Assembly: GCA_022579005.1 (NCBI GenBank)
Contig: MU401491.1
Span: 23,506 to 87,505 of the forward strand
Direction: 5' to 3'
DNA length: 64,000 bases
Origin: Poronia punctata
Lineage: Eukaryota > Ascomycota > Sordariomycetes > Xylariales > Xylariaceae
The notes under the pieces are model-generated. The model searched no databases. It had not been told where the DNA came from and saw only the letters and a program-made list of their open reading frames with translations. Below, in pieces: positions 35,895 through 46,513 of this stretch. Position numbers and translations under genes: made by a program. Numbering within the stretch: the stretch's first letter is position 1; each line of letters opens with the position of its first letter.

Positions 35895-37616
35895 AGATCG
35901 GTTGATCCAACTCTTTTGCGGCAATGTCAGGATGAAGAGCTAAATTAGTGGAAGCTTGGTCCAATTTGACCATTACCAAGACAATACAAGGACTATAGCA
36001 AGGAGTTTACCTTGGACATCGGCACTTTTACCCAGCAAAAGTCACCTGTCAAGGCTGCTCTGGAAGGTGGACTAGCGTAGGCAGTCCGACATCCAGTTCT
36101 ATTTAGAGCAGTCGTCACTTCAAGTTTATAGCTTTTCACCATCGTGTCCCATTAGATCGTTACAACTCACTGGGAAGTTACATGATATTCGATTCCCAGT
36201 TGAGGGACAAGGGGGCCCACGCTCGAAACAGGCAGTCCAGATGCAAGGAGAAGAGAGAGGGGCAAGACAATTCATAACTGTTCGACAATTTTGTCCTCGA
36301 ACTTTGTGGAGACATTTTGTGCTTAAAAACCTTTATATACATGTCCATTATTACCATAGCCCTTGAGTTTGAATGAGTGGATTATGATGATGACTTGGGG
36401 GAAGAGGGGAAGCAGTTGTAGATAGATAGCTCTCTTTTCAAAAAAAAAAAAAAATTGTTGGTTGTTTGGAAAAAATAGGAATAGAAAAACATATATCAAC
36501 GATCGATACCCTGTTATTACCTACCTTATCTACCACTTTAAATACTTACTCTTGCCTATCGTACACTATGTGTTTGCTATTTACTTGGTATACTCGATAA
36601 GGATCTACTACGGGAGGGGGGGGGGGGGGCAAATCGTCAAAACTGAGGATCCTGGGAAGCTTATAATGCCAATCAGACAGATTTATTGTTCCCAAAATAG
36701 TATCTACCTAGGCTACCACCCAATATTAAATAAAAGTGTCCAAAGGACTACGCCAGAATCAGGAGATGAAGAGTTTAAGTGGTAGCATTTATTTGATCAT
36801 TTAGTGACTTTACCTAGCAAGGTGCCCCTATATATCTTGATCCGAGATAAAAAGGTAAACTTGATGGACGTGGGAAAAGTGGTGTATTGAAGTCTAGGGC
36901 AACCCGTAAAGCATCTTGGTTAGGTACCAGGAATTACGTTCTATCATGGGACGATAGGCAGAGCCATATGTATTTGCCTTACTTTTGCACACAAGAAAAA
37001 GGCAAGATCTGGAAAAGGAAGGCTTTCATATTTTCATGAAACTACCAACAGCAAAGTGCGAAAACAACGAGGAACAACAACAACAACAACAACAAGCCGA
37101 AAATGAGGAAAAATGCCCACAACGACACACACAACGAGCCCAGTGACGTCTCTCCCACCATGGGAACTTCGAAGTGCTTTTCCGGTTACATGCAGCAGAA
37201 AAATCTTGAATCAAATCCCCAACCATCCCCACCGTCCAAGCTTTCTGTCGGGGAACCCGCGGTGTAAGCGGGGTAGAGAGAGAAGACAGAGCCTTTTTTG
37301 TTCTCGAGACCTAGCATATGATTTTGGTAGGTCTCGATACATGGACGATGGATCCCTTTGCTTTTCCTTTTTTGTTTCCCGTAACACCTCCCGCTACCAT
37401 GAATCTTTTCATATCCTATGTACAGGCCATCAATCGTGATTCTAAACTTGTGCGTGTGAAGGTGTGGTTTTGTATGTCTAGTAATCGGAAGCGGTTGGTG
37501 GGATCTGGATTATTGGATTGGTTCCGATTCGATGTAGATGATTTGCGTTGTTAAGGGGACGGTAATGGCGAAAAAGCCGAAAGGGTAGAGGAGCGACAAA
37601 TAATGATATTGTCTCT
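35895..37616. other. convergent intergenic region, WASP to eIF1A
   Basis: 1.7 kb between facing 3' ends. It holds poly(A) (36440-36453), poly(G) (36616-36629) and (AAC)n at 37072-37094. Open frames at 36462-36785 and 37113-37554 have no recognisable content. TACCTA words are present. Confidence 0.55.
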
Positions 37617-38444
37617 TTAAATGTCGTCGATCTCGATCTCCTTGTTGCCGCCGGAATCAGACTCTTCGTCGGAATCTTGGTCGTCGGCAAAGTCGAAGTT
37701 GCATTCGCCCTCGTCACCTGGACCGTAGGTATCCGTCTCGTTGATTCTTGCGCTCTCGGGAAGTTCGCCGTATTGCTGTTGAAGGAATATTATGTTAGCA
37801 AGACCGTTCAAGTTTATTGATAAAAGTGTTGAATGACAAACCTTTAGCGAACGGGCCTCATCGGCGGTGTACTTGATCAGGACATCACCCTTATCGTCTT
37901 GGTAATCACGAAGCGATAGAAGTATGATCTGAAAAGCTTTGTTAGTATACAGAAACAAGATTAGAAGGATACAGTTGTGTCGCTTACATCGCCGTTGTTG
38001 ATCCAGACCTTCTTGCGGAGTTTACCTCGGATGTGGGCGAGGCGCGTCTGTCCGTCAAAGCAAGAGCAGGATAATCGGCCACTGCCGAGCATCTTGACTA
38101 CTTGGGCATATTCTTGACCTTCCTCTTTGAAGCTGTTTTTTTACGTTGTAATTAGTACCAAGCTTCGGCAAATGGGGAGTAAAGTAGATAGAAAATCCGT
38201 TGGTGGTGCGGGGAGTAAATACGTACACAAGTTCACGCTTCTCCTTGTCGCTCTCGTTCTTACCCCTTCTCCGATTCTTTCCTCCCTGTGTAGATGAAAA
38301 TGATCAGTTTACGGTCGTTTCCAGTTGTTGAGACTGGATGATAAAAGATGTGGATCGATAAAAAATAGAAGTCCGGTGGCGAAGGTGAGGGGTGCATCGC
38401 GGTAAGATTTATTATGTGCTTACCTTTCCCTTATTCTTGGGCAT
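37617..38444 (-). CDS. TIF11: translation initiation factor eIF1A
   Basis: Small cytosolic factor of about 156 aa that binds the A site of the 40S subunit and promotes scanning and start-codon selection. Five exons: 38444-38424, 38285-38227, 38132-37988, 37928-37842 and 37775-37617, all joining in frame with GT...AG borders. The N-terminus [19 protein letters not shown] is the basic tail, the middle is the S1-like OB fold (about residues 30-100, with [39 protein letters not shown]), then the helix [15 protein letters not shown]. The acidic C-terminal tail ends EIEIDDI, matching the eIF5B-binding end of the family. The first exon codes for only seven residues. An intron-rich structure with introns near the 5' end is typical for fungal translation genes. 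Confidence 0.96.
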
Positions 38445-39253
38445 ATTGACAAGATTCTCGTTTTAGTATCACGATTATTTGTCTGGTAAATACTGTGGTT
38501 GGTTCGAGGAAGCGCGTAAAGTTTGTGTGTGTCTCGAAAGGACGTTGTGTTGTTGTTTCGGTGATGGTGGTGGGTTGGTTGAGCGTGGTGGATTAAAATG
38601 GTGGGATGTTTTGTGGTGACGAGGGGCTTTGTTATCAAGAAATCCTTGGACCGGGACACATCAGTGGACAGAAACCGGGGAGGGGGGTGTGGTTGCTGGG
38701 GTGTTTACGTAATAATGCGTAGGTATTCGGTACAGAAAATCCGTATATGCAGTCTCTATGCAGTCCTCGGTTTTAATTTCTTCGATAGGTATCTATGACA
38801 TCGAGCCTACGACGACCCACATCTTTGGTTCGACAACCTTCGAAGGCGTTTACAGGTTGGAATAAGGCTGGGTGGGGCTTCTAGTCACGTTTTATTGGGC
38901 ACCTCACCACTAAAAATGTGTCTGCCAATTCCAAACGCAAAGGTAGGACAGGGGCGCAGGATTTGCCGGGTTTCTCATTGGTTGCCAAAATAACACTCCC
39001 GTGGTATGTGCAACAGCAACAGCGGTCGAACTAAAATGGGATATCAACTTCTTTAGCAGACCCTGAATACCATCTTAATAAACTGTATTTAGTAGCCTCA
39101 CCTCAACTTTCTATTCCTCTTTCCTTGAGCGCGTGATTTCTGTTCGTTTATGAATAGGATGGACCTATCTTGACTTCTGCCTCGGACGCAAAGAGGTAGC
39201 GCTCATCTATGCGAGAAGTCTATCCTTCTTAGGACGTCACTTTGCTCATAGTC
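38445..39253. promoter_or_regulatory. shared intergenic promoter of eIF1A and the 292-aa protein
   Basis: 809 bp between divergent start codons. The eIF1A side is rich in CA/AC on the coding strand (ACCACC, ACAACA), consistent with a 5' leader. The plus-strand side is CT-rich (CTTTCTATTCCTCTTTCC near 39,108-39,125), a common mark of fungal transcription starts. No individual site is claimed. Confidence 0.4.
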
Positions 39254-40132
39254 ATGTCCTCCTTCTTTTTCTCTCCGCTATGCTCTCGTGCGTCGGGAAT
39301 AAGAAGAGCCTTCTCCCGCCTGGCATCTCTCCGGTTTCCAGATGCTTACACGAACAGTACACCTCCTGCCGGCAACCTCGACATTCTGGCCAAAAACGTC
39401 GACCTACTAGCTCCTCAGCTATGGGATGAAGTTACAGGCCCATTCAAAAACACTTGGGAGATAGAAATGACAGTAAAAAACGTGTACCATATCATGAACC
39501 CTGAAGGCAGATTGAAAATCGATAAGCACGTCTTCAAAGGACGGAAGAATCGTTACGGCATAATACTCCGTCAGTCACATGAGCATTGTTACACGAACCT
39601 TACAACGGCAAAACTCAAAGGGGTCGAGCACCCGCGTTTGCGACCGATCCTTGATAAAGCGGTCGCAAGAAATCAAGTTCCGTTGTGGATCCAAGTTGGC
39701 GCCGGCTATTTGAAAGTCCAGAAAACTTCGGCCCCTCGCATCACCGCTGCCAAACGACTGCGCAAAGCCTTGCTGAAGGCGCTAGACGACGCCGGATTCG
39801 ATTCCGAGGGCCGCAGGAAAGTAGCTAACGGCGAGTCGAGCGCTATTGTCGACCTGTATGGGACCGTGAATATCCGGGTTCAAGACTCGATCGGATTTTC
39901 CCTGGCTGATCAGGCCGAGGTCGACGAAATCGCAGAACACGTCGTTCATCATATTATAATGAACTCTCGGAGATATCACCAAGGGCAACGCAGAGGAGAC
40001 CCCCAGAAAGGAATGTGGCGACAAGACAGCTCGGCGGGCTCCCGCAGTCGACACTATCCCTCTGGCCCGAAGCGGGATAAGGCGCCTGGTAAAACCGGAT
40101 TCAAGTCCAAGCGGAGGCAGTCACTCGAATAG
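39254..40132 (+). CDS. unidentified 292-aa protein, predicted mitochondrial
   Basis: Single-exon gene of about 292 aa. The first ATG is at 39254; the frame is open a little further upstream but without an ATG. The N-terminus (MSSFFFSPLCSRASGIRRAF) has Ser, Arg and aromatic residues and no acid until about residue 32, as expected of a mitochondrial targeting sequence. A mixed alpha/beta region follows (TWEIEMTVKNVYHIM, NRYGIILRQSHEHCYTNL, VPLWIQVGAGYLKVQ), then a helical part (RLRKALLKALDDAGF), a strand pair (IVDLYGTVNIRVQDS) and a very basic Arg/Gly/Ser tail after residue 240. The tail suggests RNA or ribosome contact, but I do not recognise a family. Composition and length argue for a real gene. 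Confidence 0.7.
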   Translation: MSSFFFSPLCSRASGIRRAFSRLASLRFPDAYTNSTPPAGNLDILAKNVDLLAPQLWDEVTGPFKNTWEIEMTVKNVYHIMNPEGRLKIDKHVFKGRKNRYGIILRQSHEHCYTNLTTAKLKGVEHPRLRPILDKAVARNQVPLWIQVGAGYLKVQKTSAPRITAAKRLRKALLKALDDAGFDSEGRRKVANGESSAIVDLYGTVNIRVQDSIGFSLADQAEVDEIAEHVVHHIIMNSRRYHQGQRRGDPQKGMWRQDSSAGSRSRHYPSGPKRDKAPGKTGFKSKRRQSLE

Positions 40133-41034
40133 ACAGCGAAATTATCAAGGGGGGGCACTTGGCAAATCCGACGACGTAAATTTAATATCTACGAGTATGC
40201 TTCGATACACAGGTACCAAACCCGACCTGTCTGATGACACCCAGCTAGTTTACGTCTTGAAGAGACGTTCCAACCCGACAGCTAAGTCAGCCGTCCTGAT
40301 ATAGCCCAATGTCGCAAACCATGTCGCGCATGTACAAACTATAACAATTGTACTATACAAAATTTGTACTATATATATAGAAATACATAGGATACAAAAC
40401 ATGCTACAACACACGTAGGTATGAACCTAAACAAGGGGCACAGTTCGTCAGGTCCTTTGTGGAACTGTTAGCATCTAGACATTTAGGTCTGGGGAAAAAA
40501 GTATGAGCGCAGGCAGCTATCTATACTTGAATAATAGCCATAGCAAATAGCAAATAACAAATATACAACGGCAGATAAAGCCAACCTACCTACTCGTAGG
40601 TAATCGTGGGCAAGGTACTGGTAAGGTTGAACGCTTCAACGCGTCCTCGTACGCCATCATAAAAGCCAAGCCCCCCAGACTCTTGATCAATTTCAACTTT
40701 CAAGAAATAAAAAATTTGTAGAGGCTAATCCAAGGCAGAGCAAACTAAGCCGTATAAAGTAATATGTACATACAAAGCTACTGCATAACTGGGCACCTCT
40801 CTAGATTGGGTACTACTCTCTGCCCATCGCTCGAATTCCGATTACAAGGAGATAGACTCCAAACCGAACGACGTAACCTAGGTTAGGTAGTCTCCCTATT
40901 GTTTCTGTATTACAATAACAACTTTTGACATTCTCGTGGTCTACCAAAGAAACAGGGGACCTCGATTCTTGGTTTTTTACAGTGTTTAAACAGAAGCACA
41001 TGTTCCCTGCGACAAACCTGAAGAGTTAATCGTC
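40133..41034. other. intergenic, nothing specific seen
   Basis: About 900 bp between two plus-strand genes, fairly AT-rich (TATATATAG near 40,371) with scattered TACCTA words (CCTACCTACTCGTAGG near 40,586; CCTAGGTTAGG near 40,878). It probably contains the Chs5 promoter. No RNA gene or frame recognised. Confidence 0.5.
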
Positions 41035-42360
41035 ATGCTCGTGTCCCTCACTGTCGGCAAAGTCGATGCCGGCGTGACAGTGCTCCTCACTCCGGACAAA
41101 CGCCTGGTAAGGAGGTGAAATTTCCAGTCCAACCTAACCCACTAGATGGCGTTTTACTGTCTTGACAACTGGTCATGCGCGGGTCGTCAAGATACCTTAT
41201 ACTGTGTGAATCTCTCTGGTACAAGGAGCTAATCACAGAGCTTCCTCAAGATCGAGTTCCCTTCCATCCTCCTCCCTCCTAATATCGTATCCGGATCGAT
41301 TGTAGACATCACCGTCGCGCGCAACCACGCATCCGAAGCCGAATCCGACAAGCGCTTCGCCGCCCTACAAGACCAGATCTTCTCCGCCTTTGGCGCCTCC
41401 GAACCGAGCACGCCCGTCCTCCGCTGCCGCAATGCGACGCAGACATCCGTCGTTCTCGAATGGGACCCCGTCGAGCTAGCCACGGCCGATCTAATCTCCC
41501 TCTCGCTATATCGCAATGGCCAAAAGGCCGGGAACATCCCCCGACCGCTGAAGAATCGCAGCACGAAGATTAGCGGGTTGGCCGTCGACACCGAATACAC
41601 CTTCCACCTCGTGCTGCGGACCACGGCGGGCACGATGAGCAGCAAGCAGGTCGTGGTGCGCACGCACAAGATGACGGACCTGAGCGGTATTACCATCACG
41701 ACTGGAATCCTCCCTGCTCAGACGCGCGACAAGCTATCTGCTGCGGTAGAGCGCATCGGTGCCAAATTCACCGATAGCGTGTGTTTCGATACCACGCACT
41801 TCGTCACCACAGAAGGCCGTGGAGTCGCGTGGGAAAAGGCGGTAGAGATGAACATTCCGGTCGTGCGACCAGAATGGGTATTAGCTTGCGAGGAGAACGG
41901 TCGTATTCTGGGCGTCACCAAATTCTATCTAGATGCCCTTCGTCCCGGACCTCCGAGCGAGAGCCCGTCCACTCCATCACAGACACAAACCCAAACCCAA
42001 ACCCAAACACAGAAAGAACTCCCCGCAGCACCACCCTCTGCTAGCAAATCCTCCAAAGATGACGGGAGCAGTGACGAAGAAGAAGAAGAAGAAGAAGAAG
42101 AGGACGACAGCAAAAAAGGAGCAGCAGCAGCGAGTAACGAATCAGACAAAGTGAAGACGAATAATTCAGCCGACGAACAAAAGATGAGACTCGAAGAGAA
42201 GGAAGAGCAAAAGGTCGCTATACGAAGTGGGAACAACACCAACGATGATGATAATAATAAGAAGAAGCAAACGTTAGAAGGGTACGAGAGTCCCGACGAA
42301 GATGAAAAGGCTCCTACGCCATCGGGCGATGGCGCTTCCTTTCAAGACGTTGCTCTGTAG
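41035..42360 (+). CDS. CHS5: Chs5, exomer scaffold (FN3-BRCT protein)
   Basis: About 393 aa, exons 41035-41106 and 41251-42360. Chs5 is the core of the exomer, the Golgi coat adaptor that with ChAPs carries chitin synthase and other cargo to the surface. The N-terminus (MLVSLTVGKVDAGVTVLLTP) joins across the intron to IEFPSILLPPNIVSGSI, the dimerisation region that meets the ChAPs. An FN3 domain spans about 76-163 (SVVLEWDP, NRSTKISGLAVDTEYTF) and a BRCT domain about 167-253 (DTTHFVTTEGRG, NIPVVRPEWVLACEENGRI); together they bind Arf1. The tail has QTQTQTQTQ, poly-Glu and Lys/Asn-rich stretches and is short compared with yeast Chs5 (671 aa). The acceptor chosen (CTCAAG at 41245-41250) is the one that restores the conserved KRL-IEFP junction. 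Confidence 0.93.
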
Positions 42361-42800
42361 CGGAAACAAACAAGATCTTATGTGTGTTTTTCAATTTTTC
42401 ATCTACAAGCTAGCAAGGTGTTTTGATAGAAAGAAGATGTGTCTTGTCTGTCTGTCTGTCTGTTTTAGAAAGAAAAGAAAGACTTGCTTAAACCTAGTTT
42501 TGCTAGATCATGGGCAGGTGAAACTATATAGTATAGTATAATCAATGCAAAAACGTAATGTATATGCGCCGTCTACCCGTTTGTCCCTCCCTCGATCCAT
42601 GAATACTATACTATACACATTATTCATACCTAGCCCCAGCTTCCGTCTGGTAATACAGACTAACGTTTGAAAAAGGGACAAAAGGGGTTGGACAAGTCTA
42701 TATCTGTATATCAAATCTTGACAACAATGAAACTCCGTTCCTATTTCTCTCCTTTTTATATCCTTAAAAATGACCCTGGTCAAAAAAAAAAGGAGCACGC
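42361..42800. other. 3' region of CHS5, upstream flank of tRNA gene
   Basis: 440 bp containing the Chs5 3' UTR with (GTCT)4 near 42,447-42,462 and TATAGTATAGTATA near 42,527. Nothing else recognised. Confidence 0.5.
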
Positions 42801-42889
42801 TCTCTCATAGTGTAGTGGTTTAGCACGTAGGATTTTGATACACAGTTTGTCAACATTCCTGAGTCCCCGGTTCGATCCCGGGTGAGAGA
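42801..42889 (+). tRNA. tRNA-Gln (anticodon UUG) with 17-nt intron
   Basis: A complete cloverleaf: acceptor stem TCTCTCA / TGAGAGA (7 pairs), D arm GTG...CAC, anticodon stem TAGGA / TCCTG around loop TTTTGAT with anticodon TTG at 42835-42837, and T arm CCCGG-TTCGATC-CCGGG. The anticodon stem closes only if 17 nt (42839-42855) are removed, exactly between positions 37 and 38, the canonical site for tRNA endonuclease splicing. The D-loop/A-box TAGTGTAGTGGTTTAG and B-box GGTTCGATCCC are the internal Pol III promoter; the D-arm sequence matches eukaryotic tRNA-Gln. A T-run follows. Confidence 0.93.
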
Positions 42890-42916
42890 TTTTCTTTTTC
42901 TTTTTCTTTTCTTTGT
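42890..42916 (+). terminator. Pol III T-run terminator of tRNA-Gln
   Basis: Four consecutive T tracts (T4, T5, T5, T4) separated by single C directly after the tRNA 3' end. Redundant T-runs are usual for fungal Pol III units. Confidence 0.8.
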
Positions 42917-43811
42917 CTGGCCCGTTTGATGTTTCTGCGACCAGAAGCATAGACAGATGCAGAGAAGCGAAAGTAAAGTAAAGTGACAGTAAAATGACAG
43001 GATGTAGATTTAAAGTTTTAAACTATACTATATACATGACTCTTTTCGGGGGGGTGTAATGACTCGAGGGAGGGGATGGGATACGAGGAGGGAAGGAAGG
43101 GAGGGAAGGAAGGGAGGGAAGGAGGGAGTTACCTACCTTAGGTTTAGGTGTTCTTTCAACTTATTTGATATGTTTGCGTGGTGACTTCTTTTTCGACAGG
43201 TGGGAGAGAGGAAAGAGGAAGTAAGGGGAGAGAAGGGGAAGGAGGGATGACATTAACGAAGGGTTGTATTTTTAGTTTTGTGAAATTGGTGGTTTTGTTT
43301 CATCTGTCACCGTCTACTCTTTCTTTCCGGCCATTCGAGTCTCGGTGGTCCTTCTTGTTTCTATCTAGAACCTAGGTAGGATAGATTCGAAAGTTGGCTC
43401 TCGGGTATTATATATACGTACAAGTGAGTGAGTGAGTGAATCTCTGCCAACCTCGGATTGTGTTATAACAGTTTTATAGATGTAATTAGCACTTTAATCA
43501 ACGTCCTTGATACAGATAGAAGAGAGTCGAAGCGGGCCAGTTCCCGTATAATCCCCCAAGCGCTCAACGACCTTTGATATCCTATCCTATAATACTTTAT
43601 GACGTTATTATATAATACGAACCAGAGCTAAGTTTGAATCATGAGATCTTTCCGGGGAGGGGCAAACTTTATCTAGACATGAATTTGTACCCATCTCTTC
43701 CAATAAACAAACCCATCCAAGCCGAACCTACCTCTTTTGACATAGAAACAGGAATACTCACGATAACTCACTTTCGGTGAGGACAAGTATTCCAAGTTCT
43801 CCCATATCAAA
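42917..43811. other. intergenic with G/A microsatellites
   Basis: About 900 bp. It holds a purine microsatellite of GGGA/GGAA units (43088-43127), further G/A-rich sequence to 43,250, and (GTGA)4 near 43,423. The last 400 bp must act as promoter for the downstream gene. The small frame at 43178-43375 is the G/A repeat translated and is not called. Confidence 0.55.
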
Positions 43812-45704
43812 ATGGTAGACGACCACGAAAGCGTCTGGTGGATAAACCACCACGACCACCACGACGGACAATCCCAAGCCCATCCCATAATCAGACAAGA
43901 ACCAGAGAGAAGCACATCATCAGAATATTCAGATATGCCACACCAAGAAAACCAAGAAGAAGACGAGAAATCCATGGTAGACCTGGTATCATTCCTCAAG
44001 AAAACACCACCTCCCCCAACAAACTACATGTCCGTGCCGGATTCATCATCTTCCTCATCATATTCCTCTACCACTTCATCATCTTCAAGTAGTAGGAAAA
44101 GATGGAAAAAGTTCAAACTAAAACTCCTTCACCGCTCACATTCAGGAAGGGGGAGAAGAAGACAACACCACCCACCAATAATCAAACTTCCCGATTCAGC
44201 CGTAGCAGCAACAACTACAGATGGACATAGATATATCGCCATATCCATTCCTGATGAATACACAAGACCAATAACAAGACCAACACCACATGCCACACGG
44301 AAAAGGGGGGAGGGGTCGGGAGATTCGCATCATATGAACCGCATAAGTGAGGAAAGACAGCCACAACAACATCAACATGTAAGAGTCCTCGACATTCATC
44401 CGAAGAGAAGAAGGAGAGCGCATACCTACCATACAACAACCACAACGCCGATTAGTGAACAAAGATATGAACCCAAGAGATCAAAAACATCTGCTTCGGA
44501 ACCAGGTCATCGACGAGTACGCAGCAAAACCCACAGCAGTCACAGTCACGATCCAAGAACAAGTATAGAGAAATTCGATCCAAGAACAAGAGCCAGCTTG
44601 GAGAGATATTCAATCGGAGAAATCTTATCAAAGCAAATATCCAACGCAAAAAAGGAACAACTAGAACCAGAACCACCACCACCACCACCCACCATCAACA
44701 ACGACGCAAAGCTCGAAGTGATAAATAACACAAAAACCCCACCCCCGATCCCCAGTCGAAAATCCTCAAAAAAACATACCAAGCAACAACAACAACATCC
44801 AACAATAACAATAACGAAACCCCCTCCCCAGCAGCAACAAGTAAGCGACAGTAGCGAAACCGAAAGAAGAAGGAGTAGTATATATTACCCACCTATCCGA
44901 GGATCCGTAGCCGAGAGTGTAGCCACGACGGCTTATTCACCGCAGATAATGGAGGCAGAGACTGCCATTGTTGTGAAACCCGAGTCGGAGTCGTCTTTGG
45001 AATTGGATCAAGGGACGAGTAATAGTAGTAGCTATAGTAATGGGACAGAGAAATTGAGAGTCGAAAAGGAAGGAGAAGAGGGTGAAGAAGCATCATCATC
45101 ATCTTATCCCTTTTCCCAAGAAACGAAAAAAGAAAAAGGAAAAGGAAAAGAGACATCTCCTTTTCCTCCTTTTCTAGACTCTTTACCTTCAACTCATCTC
45201 CATCCCCTGCACCACCATCACCATCACCAACATCATCCCCATCATCACCAGGAATCACCCCCATCCACATCTACATCTTCCTCCTCATCGTCATGTCTCT
45301 CCCCCTTTCCACCCCCAGCCCAAATCCCTTCCTTTTCCCTCCCCCTCTCCCCATCCCCCAAAACGGACTCATACCCATCCTCCCCCCACTCTAACCTCAA
45401 CCTCAACCTCAACACCAACACCAACACCGACAAAATCCTAACCCACCTCTTCCAAGAACGCACCCACGAACTCCGACGTCTCCGTCGATTAGAACAAACC
45501 ATACCAGTCCTAGTCGAAAACATGAATATCCTCTTACAAGAACATAGTCGATTATTGAACGAATCATCACCGAGGAGGATGAGGAGGAGGATGAGACGAC
45601 AACAACAACAACAGCAGCGTCCCCCCGTAGTAAGAAGGGAAAGTGAAAGTGAAAGTTCGGGGAATGGGACTGTTAGAGGGGGAGGGGAAGGGGAAGGGGA
45701 GTAA
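43812..45704 (+). CDS. 630-aa low-complexity protein, unidentified
   Basis: Intronless open frame of 630 codons starting at the first ATG in an AAA-ATG context. Most of it is disordered: Ser runs (SSSSSSYSSTTSSSSSSR), His/Asp runs near the start, Arg-rich (KRRRRAHTY), Gln/Pro-rich and His-rich stretches (HHHHHHQHHPHHH near residues 462-475), and (LN)n/(TN)n. Two islands look constrained: SMVDLVSFLKKTPPPPTNYM at about 54-73, and a helical, coiled-coil-prone segment at about 539-583 (ILTHLFQERTHELRRLRRLE, then IPVLVENMNILLQEHSRLL). I recall fungal hypothetical proteins with a similar N-terminal island and C-terminal helix but no assigned function. The length of the frame in biased sequence alone is weak evidence; the two islands raise confidence. 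Confidence 0.65.
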   Translation: MVDDHESVWWINHHDHHDGQSQAHPIIRQEPERSTSSEYSDMPHQENQEEDEKSMVDLVSFLKKTPPPPTNYMSVPDSSSSSSYSSTTSSSSSSRKRWKKFKLKLLHRSHSGRGRRRQHHPPIIKLPDSAVAATTTDGHRYIAISIPDEYTRPITRPTPHATRKRGEGSGDSHHMNRISEERQPQQHQHVRVLDIHPKRRRRAHTYHTTTTTPISEQRYEPKRSKTSASEPGHRRVRSKTHSSHSHDPRTSIEKFDPRTRASLERYSIGEILSKQISNAKKEQLEPEPPPPPPTINNDAKLEVINNTKTPPPIPSRKSSKKHTKQQQQHPTITITKPPPQQQQVSDSSETERRRSSIYYPPIRGSVAESVATTAYSPQIMEAETAIVVKPESESSLELDQGTSNSSSYSNGTEKLRVEKEGEEGEEASSSSYPFSQETKKEKGKGKETSPFPPFLDSLPSTHLHPLHHHHHHQHHPHHHQESPPSTSTSSSSSSCLSPFPPPAQIPSFSLPLSPSPKTDSYPSSPHSNLNLNLNTNTNTDKILTHLFQERTHELRRLRRLEQTIPVLVENMNILLQEHSRLLNESSPRRMRRRMRRQQQQQQRPPVVRRESESESSGNGTVRGGGEGEGE

Positions 45705-46113
45705 TTAACCGTATTATTTAATATCATATCAGCATATCCCTAGGAAATATAATAATAATTACAGTTTGTTATAAGCGTGGATAAGACCCAATGAGTTTGC
45801 CGTGAAAAGAAAAGGAACGAACAACAACAAAATCTTCCCGTCGGATTTATCTCTTTATCTATGTGTGTCCACGAAACTATAGACACAGATGGAAAGGAAT
45901 AGACGGATACCCTTTCGTCCATAACAAAGTTACCCATCTCCCCCCATATTAGCACGATATCACTCAAATGCCCCCAAGCTCGAATTAAAGTAACGGTTAT
46001 ATACGTATGGTAAGTAAGTACCTAGCAACGACGGGACTAGACTACCTCCCTACCTAACCTAACCTAACCTAACCTATGTGTCCCTGCCCATCTCTGTGTG
46101 CATGCAGCCCGAA

Positions 46114-46144
<31 letters not shown>

Positions 46145-46513
46145 TGTCTCTACCTTTCCCTTATACGAGTAGACAAACAACAAACTGTTTCCCCGCCCGA
46201 ATAACGCCAGTTATAAAATGTCCCACATAAGAGAGTAAGAACCGAACCGAACCGAGCCGACCGACCGACTGACCAAACCTAGACCGATTATGCAACAACA
46301 ACAACAACAACAACAACAATAACAAGCCGCTCTTTTTTTCTCTTTCTTAATGCCCTAGACCTAGAACGCCGAAGAAAGAAAAAAAAATGTATTTGTTTCT
46401 TTTTTTCCTTCCCCAGCCCATGCTTTATGCTTATCGGATTTATGTAAGGTATCTGCAAAAGAAAGAAAAAAAAAACAACGCAAAGTTTTTTCTGTTTATG
46501 CTTTATGCACATT
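45705..46513. other. convergent intergenic region with microsatellites
   Basis: 810 bp between facing 3' ends. It contains (CCTAA)4 at about 46,054-46,075, (GTCT)n at 46115-46144, GACC/GACT units near 46,258, and (AAC)n at 46294-46318. No gene recognised. Confidence 0.6.

Noticed and set aside
41229..41699. 156-codon minus-strand frame
   Set aside because: Antisense to the FN3 domain of Chs5, whose protein match is clear.
46054..46075. Telomere-like (CCTAA)4
   Set aside because: The unit is five bases, not the CCCTAA hexamer of fungal telomeres, and it lies amid other TACC/CCTAA microsatellites.
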